DNA of 64,000 bases from Dactylis glomerata (taxonomy: Eukaryota > Streptophyta > Magnoliopsida > Poales > Poaceae). The translations under genes and the position numbers were made by a program. Below the pieces are notes generated by a model. That model worked only from the letters and a program-made list of their open reading frames with translations, did no database searches and was not told where the DNA came from. Shown here one piece after another: positions 34,456 to 47,061 of the stretch; position 1 is the first letter of the stretch; every line of letters starts with the position of its first letter. The stretch spans positions 744,001 to 808,000 of the forward strand of contig QXEO01001033.1 in assembly GCA_007115705.1 (NCBI GenBank), written 5' to 3'.

Positions 34456-37092
34456 GTATCCCCAAGCTTAACTCCTGCTCGTCCTCGAGTAGGTAAGTGA
34501 TAACAAAAGAAATAGTTTTTGAGGTGATATGCACCTACACAATCTTGACCATATATGTAAGCGTTGTGCGCTGGGATCAAAAGAACTTAAAACATGGGCA
34601 TAAAAGATATAATCTTGATAGAAGAAACTTAGAAACCATGTTATAACATGAAAAAGAACACAAACAAAAGATCATGAAAATGAAACAATAAAAGTCAAAC
34701 GTGTGTTCAAATCATGTGGAAAAACATAGCAAATGGTTTTCAGCTTGTCCTTCATGGAAGAGCAAAACATAAATGCATAGGACACCTTCAAATTTAAGAG
34801 GGCGACTAGATACAAGTAATTTAAGAACAAGTGAAACCAATATCATGAATCAATCAATGAAAACTTTGGGACAATGCACATTATACTCAGAATGACAACT
34901 ATGCTCTCTTAGACGGTGCATAAAGATAGAAGGTGGAGACTCAACATAAAAGTAAAAGAAAGGCCCTTCGCAGAGGGAAGCAGTGATTAAATATGTGCTA
35001 GAGCTTTTCATTTGTAAAACAGAGATAAAAATTGGATTTTGAGAGATGGTTGCTTTTGTCAACGACTGGCAATGGGGTCTTACTATCTTCCATAATAAAC
35101 AAGTGAGAGCAGTTCCGAGTTCTTTGAAAATTTGGCACATTGGTGCTCTTTTATAAAGCTTTGACACTCCTCCCTACCTTTTTTCCTTTCTCAAACCATG
35201 GCTAACCGATTCCAACGGGTGCCCACCAACATTCACATACCATGGAGGAGTGCCTTTTTTCTTTTTTAGAATTAGATTGCAATGGTCTGACCAGCTCCCT
35301 TGCAAAATTAATGACGAGCAGATGAAGCTTCCTAGTCGAGGGGTACTTAATTTAATATGGAAGACAGCAATTCCGACCACTACGTCCCCATGAGCTAAAA
35401 ATAGTGGCACAAAATGAGAAGTAGTTGAAAGTTTTGAAAGGTAGCACAGGAAAATTTTCTTGGAATGGCTTACAAATACCATGCATAGGAATTTATAGTG
35501 GACACAATGACAAACTTGGTGTTTAGGAGTTGGATGCACAGGTAGAGCTCATACTCAGTACAAAATGAGGGCTAGCAAAAGACTGGGAGCGACCAACTAA
35601 GAGAGCAATAACGGCCATAATCATGCATAGCGACAAAGCGACATTAAAAGAAGCATAAGATGGCATCAAAAATCAAAAACTAAATGATCATAGAGGCAAT
35701 GGCGACTTTGTATGAGTCTAACATGTGTAAGCATGCGCCAAGTCAACCCAAATAAAGCATCAAGGAGAAAACCAAAATAGTGCTTCCAAATAATTAAAAC
35801 AATGCATGATTTTTTCAAAGGCTCATTTAGCAATCTCAGTCATTTGAGACAAGTCATGCTACAGCAAAACCACTAAGCATACTATCAAAAAGACATCAAG
35901 CAAAACATGCAAAAGCCTAAGCCGCAGTCTACACAAGCTCCTTCTTGTACCACTTTTTTGCATAAAGCTTTTTCTCTTTTCCAACACCATTCGAACTTTT
36001 TATAAACAACTCTTTTGATGAAAACCAACATGGACCAGAGGCAAAAATACACCTTGATAAAAAGATATAACAAGATCTGAACATAAATTAAGGTGAAAAT
36101 TGAAAGCTAAACGCAGTTCTAGAAAAAGAGAACACTCGTTGAAACGATAAGAGTGAAAAACGGAGTGTTCTTGGCAAATAAAAAGCAAGGCAATTTCTCC
36201 AAAAGAAATTTGTTGGGGTCCAACCATTTATTGCAGCAAACAAAACAAAACAAAACTTAATACTAAAACAACTGACGCTCCAAGAAAAACGCATAATGGA
36301 TGAAGCAATAAAAATATAGTGTGTTGAAAAGTGACCTGATTTTTGCCGATGAAGAAGGGGTGCCTCGGGGGCATCCCCAAGCTTTGACGCTTGTACCTTT
36401 TGGATATTTTTTTGGGTGCGTGGGCATCCCCAAGCTTGAGCTATTTTCCATTCTTCAACTCATCTCATCATTCTCCGATCCCTACACTTGAAAACTTCCT
36501 TCATACAAAACTAAACACAAATCTATTAGCAACATTACTGTAAGCATAACAATGAATCAACCCCTTTTGCTTCAGGTTTCAACTCAAAACCACCACATAT
36601 AAAGTATATACTACTGTAGCAACTTTCCCAAAAGTTCTGTGATCAAAAGAACTAAAAAAGAAAGCGATAAAGCGGCAAACACAAATATTGGCAGAAATCT
36701 GTCAAAACAAAACAACTGACAAAGGTCGAATTTTTAGAGGATTTTCTGTTGCTCAAATCAAAAAGTGTTCAACTAATGAAAGTTTGGATATAACCTGGGG
36801 CATATGCACAAGAAATCGCAGGTCCAAAAGATTTACAGAGAATTTTCACGAATGTTTATGGTGCAGCACCGAAAACTGTTTCAGGACAACAACATCCCCA
36901 GATCTTACCTCACTCAAATTAGAGGCTTCTCTTGGCACAAAAACGAAATAAAAATGATAAGGAGAGGTCATTACAATAGTAATAACTTCCAAAACTCAAA
37001 TAAAAGAAAAATAACTGAAAGTAAAAAACATTGGGTTATCTTCCAAGAGTGCTTTTCTTTAACGCCTTTGAGCTAGGCGCAGAAAGTGCAAA

Positions 37093-37687
37093 TCAAGTAA
37101 TATCAAAAGAGGCATTAAGATCAACTGCATAAGTCTTTTCAATAAGGCAATGTATTTCATCCACATAAGTTTTTGAAGACCATTTGTGATCACGCTTTGG
37201 TTCACTCAAATCACTAAAAAGATTTTTGGGACAGATCCAATCAAAATTATTTTCAAAAAGCTTCATACAATCCCAAGAGCTTGCTAGGTATAGGTATTTC
37301 GGTTCCCTCATTGTTTGTACTAACAACCCTTATAGGTGAGCTGAGTTTATTAAAGCGCTTAAGAACTTTCCTAGCTTCAATGGCAACATCTCTAAATTCT
37401 ATGCGCAAAGTTTCCAAGATAAAAGCTTTCTTTTCAGGATCCTCAATATCATGAAGCTTAAGAAACATGTGTTGCATAAAAGGATTAAGGCTAGCAAACC
37501 TAGCTCCCAACATGTGAACTAAATAAGCAGAAGCAACTTCATAACTAGGAGCAAGCTCAGCCAAAGACTTTTTCTCAACATCTTTATGCATACTAATATG
37601 ATTAAAGAACTCCTCAATGTTACTTTTCCCAATAATAGAACCACTACCTACCGAGAAGTCCTCCAAAATGTACTTAGGGAACAACAT
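37093..37687 (-). pseudogene. LARD-family reading frame, type B (frameshifted)
   Basis: The frame starts at ATG 37687, just after the leader shared with the related element at 40536. It runs MLFPKYILEDFSVGSGS and so on for 144 residues. The homologous reading then appears to continue in another frame from about 37280 (DCMKLFENNFDWICPKN) to a stop at 37093, suggesting one frameshift near 37255-37285 and an original of about 195 residues. Helical, Leu/Lys/Glu-rich segments (FMQHMFLKLHDIEDPEKK) are visible. I do not recognise a family; a structural (gag-like) role is only a guess. Right after its stop the sequence becomes collinear again with the other element. Confidence 0.6.
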
Positions 37688-37868
37688 AATGAACTAGAAG
37701 TAATAAAGTAACAACTATAAAGGAAACTAATTTTTTTGTGTTTTTGATAAAACGATGCAAGTAAAAATAAAGTAAAAGCAAAACTTAAAACAAAGTAAAG
37801 GATGTGCGTGTGAAACTCCCCTTGTAGAAGTCTTCTTTTTCCCCGGCAACGGCGCCAGAAAAATGTCT

Positions 37869-39495
37869 TGATGCGGCGAGGTGTTGATGGTTTTTCACCG
37901 TCCAGTTGGGAACCCCAAGAGGAAGGTATGATGAGCACAGCAACAAGTTTTTCCCTCAGTAAGAAACCAAGGTTTGTCAGTCCAGGAAAAAGTCAAACTC
38001 CAGAAGGTGATGCTGACTAGCCTACTAACACTCCAACAAGGGCGCCGTTAACGATTCTTGTTGACTCGTCTTCAACTAGTAGCAACGCGGAACCTGCACA
38101 CAACACAACCAAATACTTTGCTCCCAACTTACGATAAGGTTGCCAATCTCACCGGTTTGCTTGAAACAAAGGGTATGAGTGTATCGAGTGGAAAGCAATA
38201 GTAATATGCGAGTAAAGTAAACAGGTGATAGCAATATAATGGAAATTGGACCAGGGTCCACAGTTCACTAGTGGTGTCTCTCCATAAGATAAAATAACAC
38301 ATGCTGGGTAAACAAATTACAGTTGGGCAATTGATAGAATAAAGACAACATGATATGTCAAGAGGATCACTATGAGATTTACTCTGGGCATTACAACAAG
38401 ATACATAGACCGCCATCCAACTGCATCTATGACTAATAATCCACTTGTGGTGAATCAATCCGAGAACTCCACAAGTATTAAGTTGCGAACAACAGATAAC
38501 TTCATTAAGCAAAGTGTGTAATATAAACAAAGCATATGCCCTTGGACATATGAATGTTGTTTTCTCCCTAGTGGCAACAGCACATCTACAACCTTAGAGG
38601 TTTCTGTTACTCCCCTAGATTAAATAGAGGCATAAACCCACTATTGAGCATAAATACCCCCTCTTAGAGTCACTAGCAACTACTCGACCAAGATAGCTAC
38701 TAACAACGGAGAGCATGCAAGATCATAAACAACATAGAGATAACATAAGATAAAATTCAGCACATCAACTCAATCATAACACCAATATTCATCGGATCCC
38801 AACAAACACAACATGTAGAATTACATAACGGTGATCTCGATCATATAAGGCAGCTCACGAGATCTAAACATGAAGCACATGGTGGAGAAGACAACCATCT
38901 AGCTACTGCTATGGACCCATAGTCCAAGGTAGACTACTCACTCATCGCGCCGGAGGCAAGCATGGCGATGAAGAAGACCTCCGGTGGCGATTCCCCTCTC
39001 CGGCAGGGTGCCGGGAAGAGCTTCTGGACCCTCCCGATCTCGGGTCAACGACGGCAGCGGATCACGATGTGTTTCTAGAAAAGTGATTGGGTGTTTAGGT
39101 TTTTCCCGTCGGGGGGTCTTTATAGGCGAAGGGGCAGCGTCAGAAGTGGACCAGGGGGCCCTCACCACAGGTGGGCGCGGGCCAGGGGCAGGCCGCGCCC
39201 CCTGGTGGTGTGGCTGCCCTGTGGCTCCTTTCCGTCTCCTCTTCGGTTCTCTGGAAGCTTCGGTAAAATTCTAGATGTTCAGCTTTTGTTTCGTCCAATT
39301 CCGAGAATATTTCCCGTGTAACTTTTTTGAAACACAAAAATAGCAGAAAACAGGGAACTGGCACTGTGGCAACTTGTTAATAGGTTAGTTCCAGAAAATG
39401 CGTAAAAATGCCACGAAGTGTAACGAAACACTAAGCAAATGGTGTAAAACCAAGCATGTAGCATCAAAAATTATGGATACGTTTGAGACGTATTA
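37869..39495 (-). repeat. 5' LTR of the LARD-like element
   Basis: Begins (minus strand) at the right end of the element with TAATACGTCTC, a mutated TGATACGTCTC-type start, and ends CGCCGCATCA. A TATAAAG motif sits about 370 bp into the LTR. Confidence 0.88.
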
Positions 39496-40535
39496 GACAA
39501 CTCGTCCGGTATTTCCGCGCAGTTGGTGAAGGAGAGCCGGCCGGTGAGGAGTCGGCGCCGGCGAGACGGCCGCGACAGCCTATGGAGGTAGGCGCAGCAG
39601 CCGACTGAGAGACCGCGACAGCCGGCAAGAGCCGACCAAAGTGGCGACGGCGCCAACGCGTAGGCCGCGATAGCCAGCGTATGGGTGGCCGCCGGTGTGA
39701 GGTCGACACCGAGGTTGGAGTAGAGACGCGTGGTGACAGCGGCGGTGGGCGACGCAATCCGATCTATGATCGGTAAACCAAAAAGAAAACACTGATCAAG
39801 CGACCGATGAGAAAAAGACGGTAGGGCAGCCGATCAACGGATGGCGGACAAACCCTAGGTCAGGTCACGTGTCCCTCGGCGGAGATCATGGAGATCGATC
39901 TCCCTGGGGGCGGCACGGTGCGGAAGCGTGGGCGGCGGTGGCGGCTAGGGTTTGGACCGGTTTAGGCTGATACCATGTAGAAGGGTAGGAGGAGAGAGAT
40001 TGCGGAATATGATGGATGTATTATTAAGCCTCTCGGGCGAGTATATATAGACGTACAGGTAGTAGACTTAGAGTAGAAGACAAGTAATATCTCTACCTAA
40101 TCTATCCTTAAACCTAACCGACATATATCTGTAACAGAAAGTTAAATTTATTCGATCTCCTTAATTTGGATAGGGGATCTTATACACCAGTTTTTTAACA
40201 TAGAGTTAATGTACCTACCTCACGCTTTATTTCGGTAATGTATACTACATCCACATGCTTAGACCAAGTGAAACGTCACAAAACATGTATCTACGCACAT
40301 AGAGGAACAAAAACTTACAATTCGAATGCATGTTACAGAGTACTTGCGGTGAAGCATAATATTTTTCCTTTCTAAAATGGAGGTGAAAGTTTTGCCTCAT
40401 CTTATTGTACTGAATACAATCATTTGGTTAATTTGTGGAAACAAGGATAAAATTCATTACAAACAATAGGGCTACCAATAGGAAGTCCACACAATGCGGC
40501 GAGGTTTTCACCATCATCACTTCTTCATGAGCACT

Positions 40536-42182
40536 GATACGTCTCAAACGTATCCATAATTTTTGATGCTCCATGCTTGTTTTTACACTATTTGCTTAGT
40601 GTTTCGTTACACTTCATGGCACTTTTATGCATTTTTCGGAACTAACCTATTAACAAGTCGCCATAGTTCCAGTTCCCTATTTTTTGCTGTTTTTGTGTTT
40701 CAAAAAAGTTACACAGGAAATATTCTCGGAATTGGACGAAACCAAAGCCAGTCGCCCAGAATTTCACTGAAGCTTCCAGAGAACCGAAGAGGAGACGGAG
40801 TGGGGCCATGAGGGCCCCACACAACAGGGCGGCGCGGTCTAGGCCCTGGCCGCGCCCCCTATGTGTGAGGTCGCCTCGGTCCACTCCTAACGATGCCCCT
40901 TCGCCTATAAAGACCCCCCGATGGAAAAAACCTAAGGACCCCGATCACTTTTCCAGAACACATCGCGATCCGCCGCCGCCATCGACCTGAAGATCGGGAG
41001 GGTCCAGAAGCTCTTCTCGGCACCCTGTCGGAGAGGGGAATCACCACCGGAGGTCTTCTTCATCGCCATGCTTGCCTCCAGAGCGATGAGTGAGTAGTCT
41101 ACCTTGGACTATGGGTCCATAGCAGTAGCTAGATGGTTGTCTTCTCCACCATGTGCTTCATGTTTAGATCTCATGAGCTGCCTTACATGATTGAGATCAC
41201 CGTTATGTAATTCTACATGTTGTGTTTGTTGGGATCCGATGAATATTGGTATTATGATTGAGTTGAAGTACTGAATTTGATCTTATGTTATCTCTATGTT
41301 GTTTATAATCTTGTATGCTCTCCGTTGTTAGTAGCTATCTTAGCCAAGTAGTTGCTAGTGACTCCAAGAGGGGGTATTTATGCTCGATAGTGGGTTCACG
41401 CCTCTATTTAATCTGGGGGAGTGACAGAAACCTCTAAGGTTGTAGATGTGCTGTTGCTACTAGGGGGAAAACAACATTCATATGCTCAAGGCCATATGCT
41501 TTGTTTATATTACACACTTTGCTTAATGCAATTATCTGTTGTTCGCAACTTAATACTTATGGAGTTCTCGGATTGATTCGCCACAAGTGGATTATTAGTC
41601 ATAGATGCAGTTGGATGGCGGTCTATGTATCTTGTTGTAATGCCCAGAGTAAATCTTATAGTGATTCTCTCGACATATGCACATTGTCTTTATTCTATCA
41701 ATTGCCCAACTGTAATTTGTTTACCCAGCATGTATTATTTTATCTTATGGAGAGACACCACTAGTGAACTGTGGACCTCGGTCCTATTTCCATCATATTG
41801 CTATGACCTATTTACTTTACTCGCACTGTTTACTTTATTCACATATTATTACTATTTTCCACTCGATACGCTCATTCCTTTATTTACAGCAAACCAGTGA
41901 GATTGACAACCTCATCGTAAGTTGGGAGCAAAGTATTTGGTTGTGTTGTGTGCAGGTTCCACATTGCCGCTCGCAAAGCAAAGCTCAGACGAGGCGCCCT
42001 ATAAATTGTCCGGAGCTGTCGCAAGCTAGCGGGCATCACCTTTAGTCGTATTGGCTTCTTCCCCTTCGGATCAATAAACCTTGGTTTCTTACTGAGGGAA
42101 AACCTTGCTGCTATATTCATCATACCTTCCTCTTGGGGTTCCCAACTGGACGGTGAAAAACTATCAACACCGTACCGCATCA
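40536..42182 (+). repeat. 5' LTR of the plus-strand LARD-like element
   Basis: Starts TGATACGTCTCAAACGTATC and ends ACCGCATCA. A TATAAAG motif at 40906-40912 is a probable promoter. Confidence 0.88.
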
Positions 42183-42337
42183 AGCTCTTTTCTGGCGCTG
42201 TTGCCGGGGAGGAAAAAGAAGACTTCTGCAAGGGGAGTTTCGCACGCACATCCTTTACTTTGTTTTAGTTTTGCTTCACTTTATTTTTGCTTGCATCATT
42301 TTTATCAAAAATACAAAAAAATTAGTTCCTTCTATAG

Positions 42338-43348
42338 TTGTTATTTTTGTTGGACTGTTATTGTCTTGCTTTATCATGCTTTCTATCAATGGTTGGTTTC
42401 TTTGGAACTAAATCTTTTTGGCAAGGTGGGTTCACGGAAGAGCAACGAAATTATTATGAGGAACACCGCTTGTCACAAAAAGGGAAACACTTATGGGAAC
42501 AAATTGATAAATTGTATATCATTGCTAGAAATGTGTGCTCTACTTATAATGTTACTTATTGCTTTGATAAATCTTGTTGCTGTAGGAGGTATCAACACCT
42601 CCCTTTCCAATGTGAGTATAATGCTGATGTTACCATATATTCTTATATTAATGGAAATTATGACTTTTATGATGTGGAACAAATTGAAGAATTTATTGCT
42701 TGGAAGGGTGCATTCGAACTTGCTTATTTGCTTGAAAATACTGATGATGGACCTTATAAATATGAGGTTTATGATATACTGAAATTTTGCTTTGATAATT
42801 ACAAGGAAGAAAATGGCTATATTCTTAAATATCTTAATAGATACTCTCCAACGGAAGAGACTAATGCCTTGAAGGAGCCTATGGAAGAAGAAATTGCTGA
42901 AAATGGAAGCTCATTAGATGAAAAAGAGGAGGAGAGTGATGATCAAGAGGAGGAAGAATGGAGCTACCCATGTCTACCCCCCAATAAGAGTAACTCTTTA
43001 ACTAATATCTTATTTGATTGCCCTCCATGTTTAACAAAGGAGGATGAGTGTGATATTTATATTGTTGAGTTTGTTCACGATGCTATTGAAAATTATTATG
43101 AGAGAGGAAAATATGGTTATTGGAATTCTCATTTTACTAAAACACCTCTCTTTATATTGAAAGTTCCGAAGTTGCTCTTGTTTTATCTACCCATACTTGT
43201 TACTATGTGCTTCTTTCAATTATTTTCTTACAAGATTCCTATGCATAGGAAGTGGGTTAGATTTAAATGTGTTTTATATTGGCTCCTTGATGCTCTTTTT
43301 TTTTCTTTAATTCATATTTCTTATGTGAACATCTTCTCAAATTACTGA
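42338..43348 (+). CDS. LARD-family reading frame, type A (336 residues, function unknown)
   Basis: An intact frame in the slot between the shared leader and the shared trailer of this family. The start may be 42338 or the downstream ATG at 42389 (MVGFFGTKSFWQ). Visible features: a Cys cluster CSTYNVTYCFDKSCCCRR, a Tyr/Asp-rich stretch (YINGNYDFYDVEQIEEF), a strongly acidic segment (DEKEEESDDQEEEEW, about residues 198-212) and two hydrophobic stretches near the C-terminus (LLLFYLPILVTMCFF and VLYWLLDALFFSLI) that could span a membrane. No retroviral enzyme domain is present and I do not recognise a family. It is unrelated by eye to the frame of the sister element at 37093-37687. Lack of stops over 1 kb of AT-rich DNA suggests recent selection or recent insertion. 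Confidence 0.6.
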   Translation: MLFLLDCYCLALSCFLSMVGFFGTKSFWQGGFTEEQRNYYEEHRLSQKGKHLWEQIDKLYIIARNVCSTYNVTYCFDKSCCCRRYQHLPFQCEYNADVTIYSYINGNYDFYDVEQIEEFIAWKGAFELAYLLENTDDGPYKYEVYDILKFCFDNYKEENGYILKYLNRYSPTEETNALKEPMEEEIAENGSSLDEKEEESDDQEEEEWSYPCLPPNKSNSLTNILFDCPPCLTKEDECDIYIVEFVHDAIENYYERGKYGYWNSHFTKTPLFILKVPKLLLFYLPILVTMCFFQLFSYKIPMHRKWVRFKCVLYWLLDALFFSLIHISYVNIFSNY

Positions 43349-43988
43349 GCCTAGCTCAAAGGCGTTAAAGAAAAGCACTCTTGGGAGATAACCTAATGTT
43401 TTTACATTCAGTTCTTTTTCTTTTATTTGAGTCTTGGAAGTTATTACTACTGTAATGACCTCTCCTTATCTTTTTTATTTCGTTTTTGTGCCAAGAGAAG
43501 CCTCTAATTTGAGCGAGGTAAGATTTGGGGATGTTGCTGTCCTAAAACAGTTTTCGGTGCTGCACCGTAAAAATTCGTGAAAATTCTCTGTATATCTTTT
43601 GGACCTGCGATTTCTTGTGCATATGCCCCAGGTTATATCCAAACTTTCATTAGTTGAACACTTTTTGATTTGATCAACAGAAAACCCTCTAAAAATTCGA
43701 CCTTTGTCAGCTGTTCTGTTTTGACAAATTTCTGCCAATATTTGTATTTGCCGCTTTATCGCTTTCTTTTTGAGTTCTTTTGATCACGGAACTTTTGGGG
43801 AAGTTGCTACAGTAGTATATGCTTTATATGTGGTGGTTTTGAGTTGAAACCTGAAGCAAAAAGGGTTGATTCTATGTTATGCTTACACTAATTTTGCTAA
43901 TAGATTTGTGTTTAGTTTTGTATGAAGGAAGTTTTCAAGTGTAGGGATCGGAGAGTGATGAGATGAGTTGAAGAATGGACAAAAGCTC

Positions 43989-44059
43989 AAGCTTGGGGAT
44001 GCCCATGCATCACCCCAAGAAATATCCAAGAAGTACAAGCGTCAAAGCTTGGGGATGCC
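43989..44059 (+). repeat. internal copies of the polypurine-adjacent motif
   Basis: AAGCTTGGGGATGCC occurs at 43989-44003 and 44045-44059. Its first 14 bases occur again at 45898-45911, immediately before the 3' LTR. The sister element has the same arrangement on the minus strand (36370-36384, 36423-36437, and a variant at about 34456-34470). Confidence 0.75.
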
Positions 44060-47000
44060 CCCGAGGCACCCCTTCTTCATCGGCAAAAATCAGGTCACCT
44101 TTCAAGACACTATATTTTTATTGCTTCATGTATTATGCGTTTTTCTTGGAGCGTCAGTTGTTTTTAGTTTTCAGTTTAGTTTAGTTTTGTTTGCTGCAAT
44201 AAATGGTTGGACCCCAACAAATTTCTTTTGGAGAAGTTGCCTTGCTTTTTATTTGCCAAGAACACTTCGTTTTTTATTCTTATAATTTCAACGAGTGTTC
44301 CCTTTTTCTAGAACTGCGTTTAGCTTTTGATTTTCGCCTTGATTTGTGTTCAGATCTTGTTATATCTTTTTATCGAGGTGTATTTTTGCCTCTGGTCCTT
44401 ATTGGTTTTCATCAAAAGAGGTGTTTATAAAAAGTTTGAATGGTGTTGGAAAAGAGAAAAAGCTTTATGCAAAAAAAGTGGTACAAGAAGGAGCTTGTGT
44501 AGACTGCGGCCTAGGCTTTTGCATGTCATGCTTGATGTCTTTTTGATAGTATGCTTAGTTGTTTTGCTGTAGCATGACTTGTCTCAAATAACTGAGATTG
44601 CTTAATGAGCCTTTGAAAAAAATCATGCGTTGTTTTTATCGTTTGGAAGCATTATTTTATTTTTCTCCTTGATGCTTTATTTGGGTTGACTTGGCGCATG
44701 CTCACACATGTTTGAATCTTAGAAAGTCGCCAATAGCCTCTATGATCATTTAGTTTTTAAATTTTGATGCCATCTTATGCTTCTTTTAATGTTGCTTTGT
44801 CGCTTTGCATGATTATGGCCGTTATTGCTCTCTTAGTTGGTCGCTCCCAGTCTTTTGCTAGCCCTCGTTTTGTACTGAGTATGAGCTCTACTCGTGCATC
44901 CAACTCCTAAAAACCAAGTTTTGCCATTGTGTCCACTATAAATTCCTATGCATGGTATTTTTAAACCATTCCAAAGTAAATTTTCATGTGCTATCTTTCA
45001 AAACTTTCAACTACTTCTCGTTTTGTGCCACTGTTTTTAGCTCATGGGGACGTAGTGGTCGGATTTGCTATCTTCCATATTGCTTATTCCAAAAAGAAAG
45101 AAAAAAGAAAAGAAAAAAGGCACTCCTCTATGGTATATGAATGTTGGTGGGCACCCGATGGAATCGGTTAGCCATGGTTTGGAAAAGGAAAAAAAAGGTG
45201 GGGAAGAGTGCCAAGTTTTATAAAAAGAGCACAAAAGTGCCAATCTCTCTCCTAAAAACTTGCTTCATTTTTGTATGGAAGATCGTAAGAACCCCATTGC
45301 CAGTCGTTGACAAGGACAACCACCTCTCAAAACCCAATTTGTTATCTCTGTTTTACAAATAAAAAGCTCTAGCACATGTTTAATCACTGCTTCCCTCTGC
45401 GAAGGGTCTTTCTTTTACTTTTATGTTGAGTCACCACCTTCTACCTTTATGCACCATTAAGAGAGCATAGTTGTCATTCTTAGTATAATGTGCATTGTCC
45501 CAAAGTTTTTATTGATTGATTCATATTGTTGGTTTCACTTCTTCTTAAATTATTTATATCTAGTCGCCCTCTTAAACTTGAACGTGTCCTATGCATTTAT
45601 GTTTTGCTCTCCATGAAGGACAAGCTGAAAACCATTTGTATGTTTTTCCTTATGATTTGAACACACGTTTGACTTTCATTGTTTCATTTTCATGATCTTT
45701 TGTTTGTGTTCATTTTCATGTTATAACATGGTTGCCAAGTTTCTTCTATCAAGATTATGTCTTTCATGCCCATGTTTTAAGTTCTTTTGATCCCAGCGCA
45801 CAACACTTACATACATGATCAAGATTGTGTAGGTGCATGTCACCTAAAAAATTATTTCTTTTGTTATCACTTACCTACTCGAGGACGAGCAGGAGTTAAG
45901 CTTGGGGATGCTGATATGTCTCAAACGCATCCATAATTTTTGATGCTCCATGCTTGTTTTTACACCATTTGCTTAGTGTTTCGTTACACTTCGTGGCACT
46001 TTTATGCATTTTCCGGAACTAACCTATTAACAAGTCGCCATAGTGCTAGTTCCCTGTTTTCTGCTATTTTTGTGTTTCAAAAAAGTTACACAGGAAATAT
46101 TCTCGGAATTGGACGAAACCAAAGCCAGTTGCCCAAAATTTCACCGAAGCTTCCAGAGAACCGAAGAGGAGACAGAGTGGGGCCACAAGGGCCCCACAGA
46201 ACAGGGTGGCGCGGCCCAGGCCTTGGCCGCGCCCCCTATGTGTGAGGTCGCCTCAATCCACTCCTGACGATGCCCCTTCGCCTATAAAGACCCCCCGACA
46301 GAAAAAACCTAAGGACCCCGATCACTTTTCCAGAACACATCGCGATCCGCCGCCGCCGTTGACCCGAAGATCGGGAGGGTCCAGAAGCTCTTCCCGGCAC
46401 CCTGTCGGAGAGGGGAATCGCCACCGGAGGTCTTCTTCATCGCCATGCTTGCCTCCAAAGCGATGAGTAAGTAGTCTACCTTGGACTATGGGTCCATAGC
46501 AGTAGCTAGATGGTTGTCTTCTCCACCGTGTGCTTCATGTTTAGATCTCATGAGCTGCCTTACATGATTGAGATCACCGTTATGTAATTCTACATGTTGT
46601 GTTTGTTGGGATCCGATAAATATTGGTGTTATGATTGAGTTGAAGTACTAAATTTTATCTTATGTTATCTCTATATTGTTTATGATCTTGCATGCTCTCC
46701 GTTGTTAGTAGCTATCTTGGCCAAGTAGTTGCTAGTTACTCCAAGAGGGGATATTTATGCTCGATAGTGGGTTCATGCCTCTATTTAATCTGGGGGAGTG
46801 ATAGAAACCTCTAAGGTTGTAGATGTGTTGTTGCTACTAGGGGGAAAACAACATTCATGTGCTCAAGGGCATATGATTTGTTTACATTACACACTTTGCT
46901 TAATGCAATTATCTGTTGTTCGCAACTTAATACTTGTGGAGTTCTCGGATTGATTCGCCACAAGTGGATTATTAGTCATAGATGCAGTTGGATGGCGGTC

Positions 47001-47061
47001 TATGTACCTTGTTGTAATGCCCAGAGTAAATCTCATAGTGATCCTCTCGACATATGCACGT

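Larger units (their letters stand above)
32832..39495 (-). mobile_element. LARD-like non-autonomous LTR retrotransposon (6.66 kb), nested in the copia-type element
   Basis: LTRs of 1624 and 1627 bp, bounded by the 5-bp duplication GACAA (32827-32831 and 39496-39500). The minus-strand order is 5' LTR (39495-37869), a primer-binding-like TGGCGCCGTTGCCGGGGA (37857-37840), one decayed reading frame, a long non-coding interior, and a polypurine motif next to the 3' LTR (34455-32832). It has no protease, reverse transcriptase or integrase. It is the same family as 40536-56402, in opposite orientation. The terminal base next to the right duplication has changed (TATTA instead of TATCA). Confidence 0.88.
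31198..40136 (-). mobile_element. copia-type non-autonomous LTR retrotransposon with a nested element
   Basis: Short LTRs (163 and 161 bp) and a 5-bp duplication GAAAG (31193-31197 and 40137-40141) bound the element. On the minus strand the primer-binding site TGGTATCAGCC (39975-39965) directly follows the 5' LTR and matches the initiator-Met tRNA type. A poly-G tract precedes the 3' LTR. Without the nested element the interior is about 1.9 kb (31361-32831 and 39501-39975), GC-rich and free of gag or pol. It therefore depends on another element for movement. LTRs differ at about ten bases by eye (about 6 percent). Confidence 0.85.
30062..40314. repeat. tandem duplication, copy 1 (interrupted by a retrotransposon stack)
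   Basis: The ancestral unit is about 1.2 kb: 30062-31197 minus the MITE, joined to 40142-40314. Blocks shared with copy 2 in order: TTCGAATACATGTTGCA, TCCTTTCTAAAAT, GAAAGTCCACACAA, ACCACCTACGAAGCC, GATAGTATACATCTCTTTGG, TGTGTAATTCTTGGTCAA and GATAGGGGATCTTATACA. Within each copy, two sub-units also resemble each other (the TTCGAATRCATGTTGCA block occurs twice). No coding function was recognised. Confidence 0.75.
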
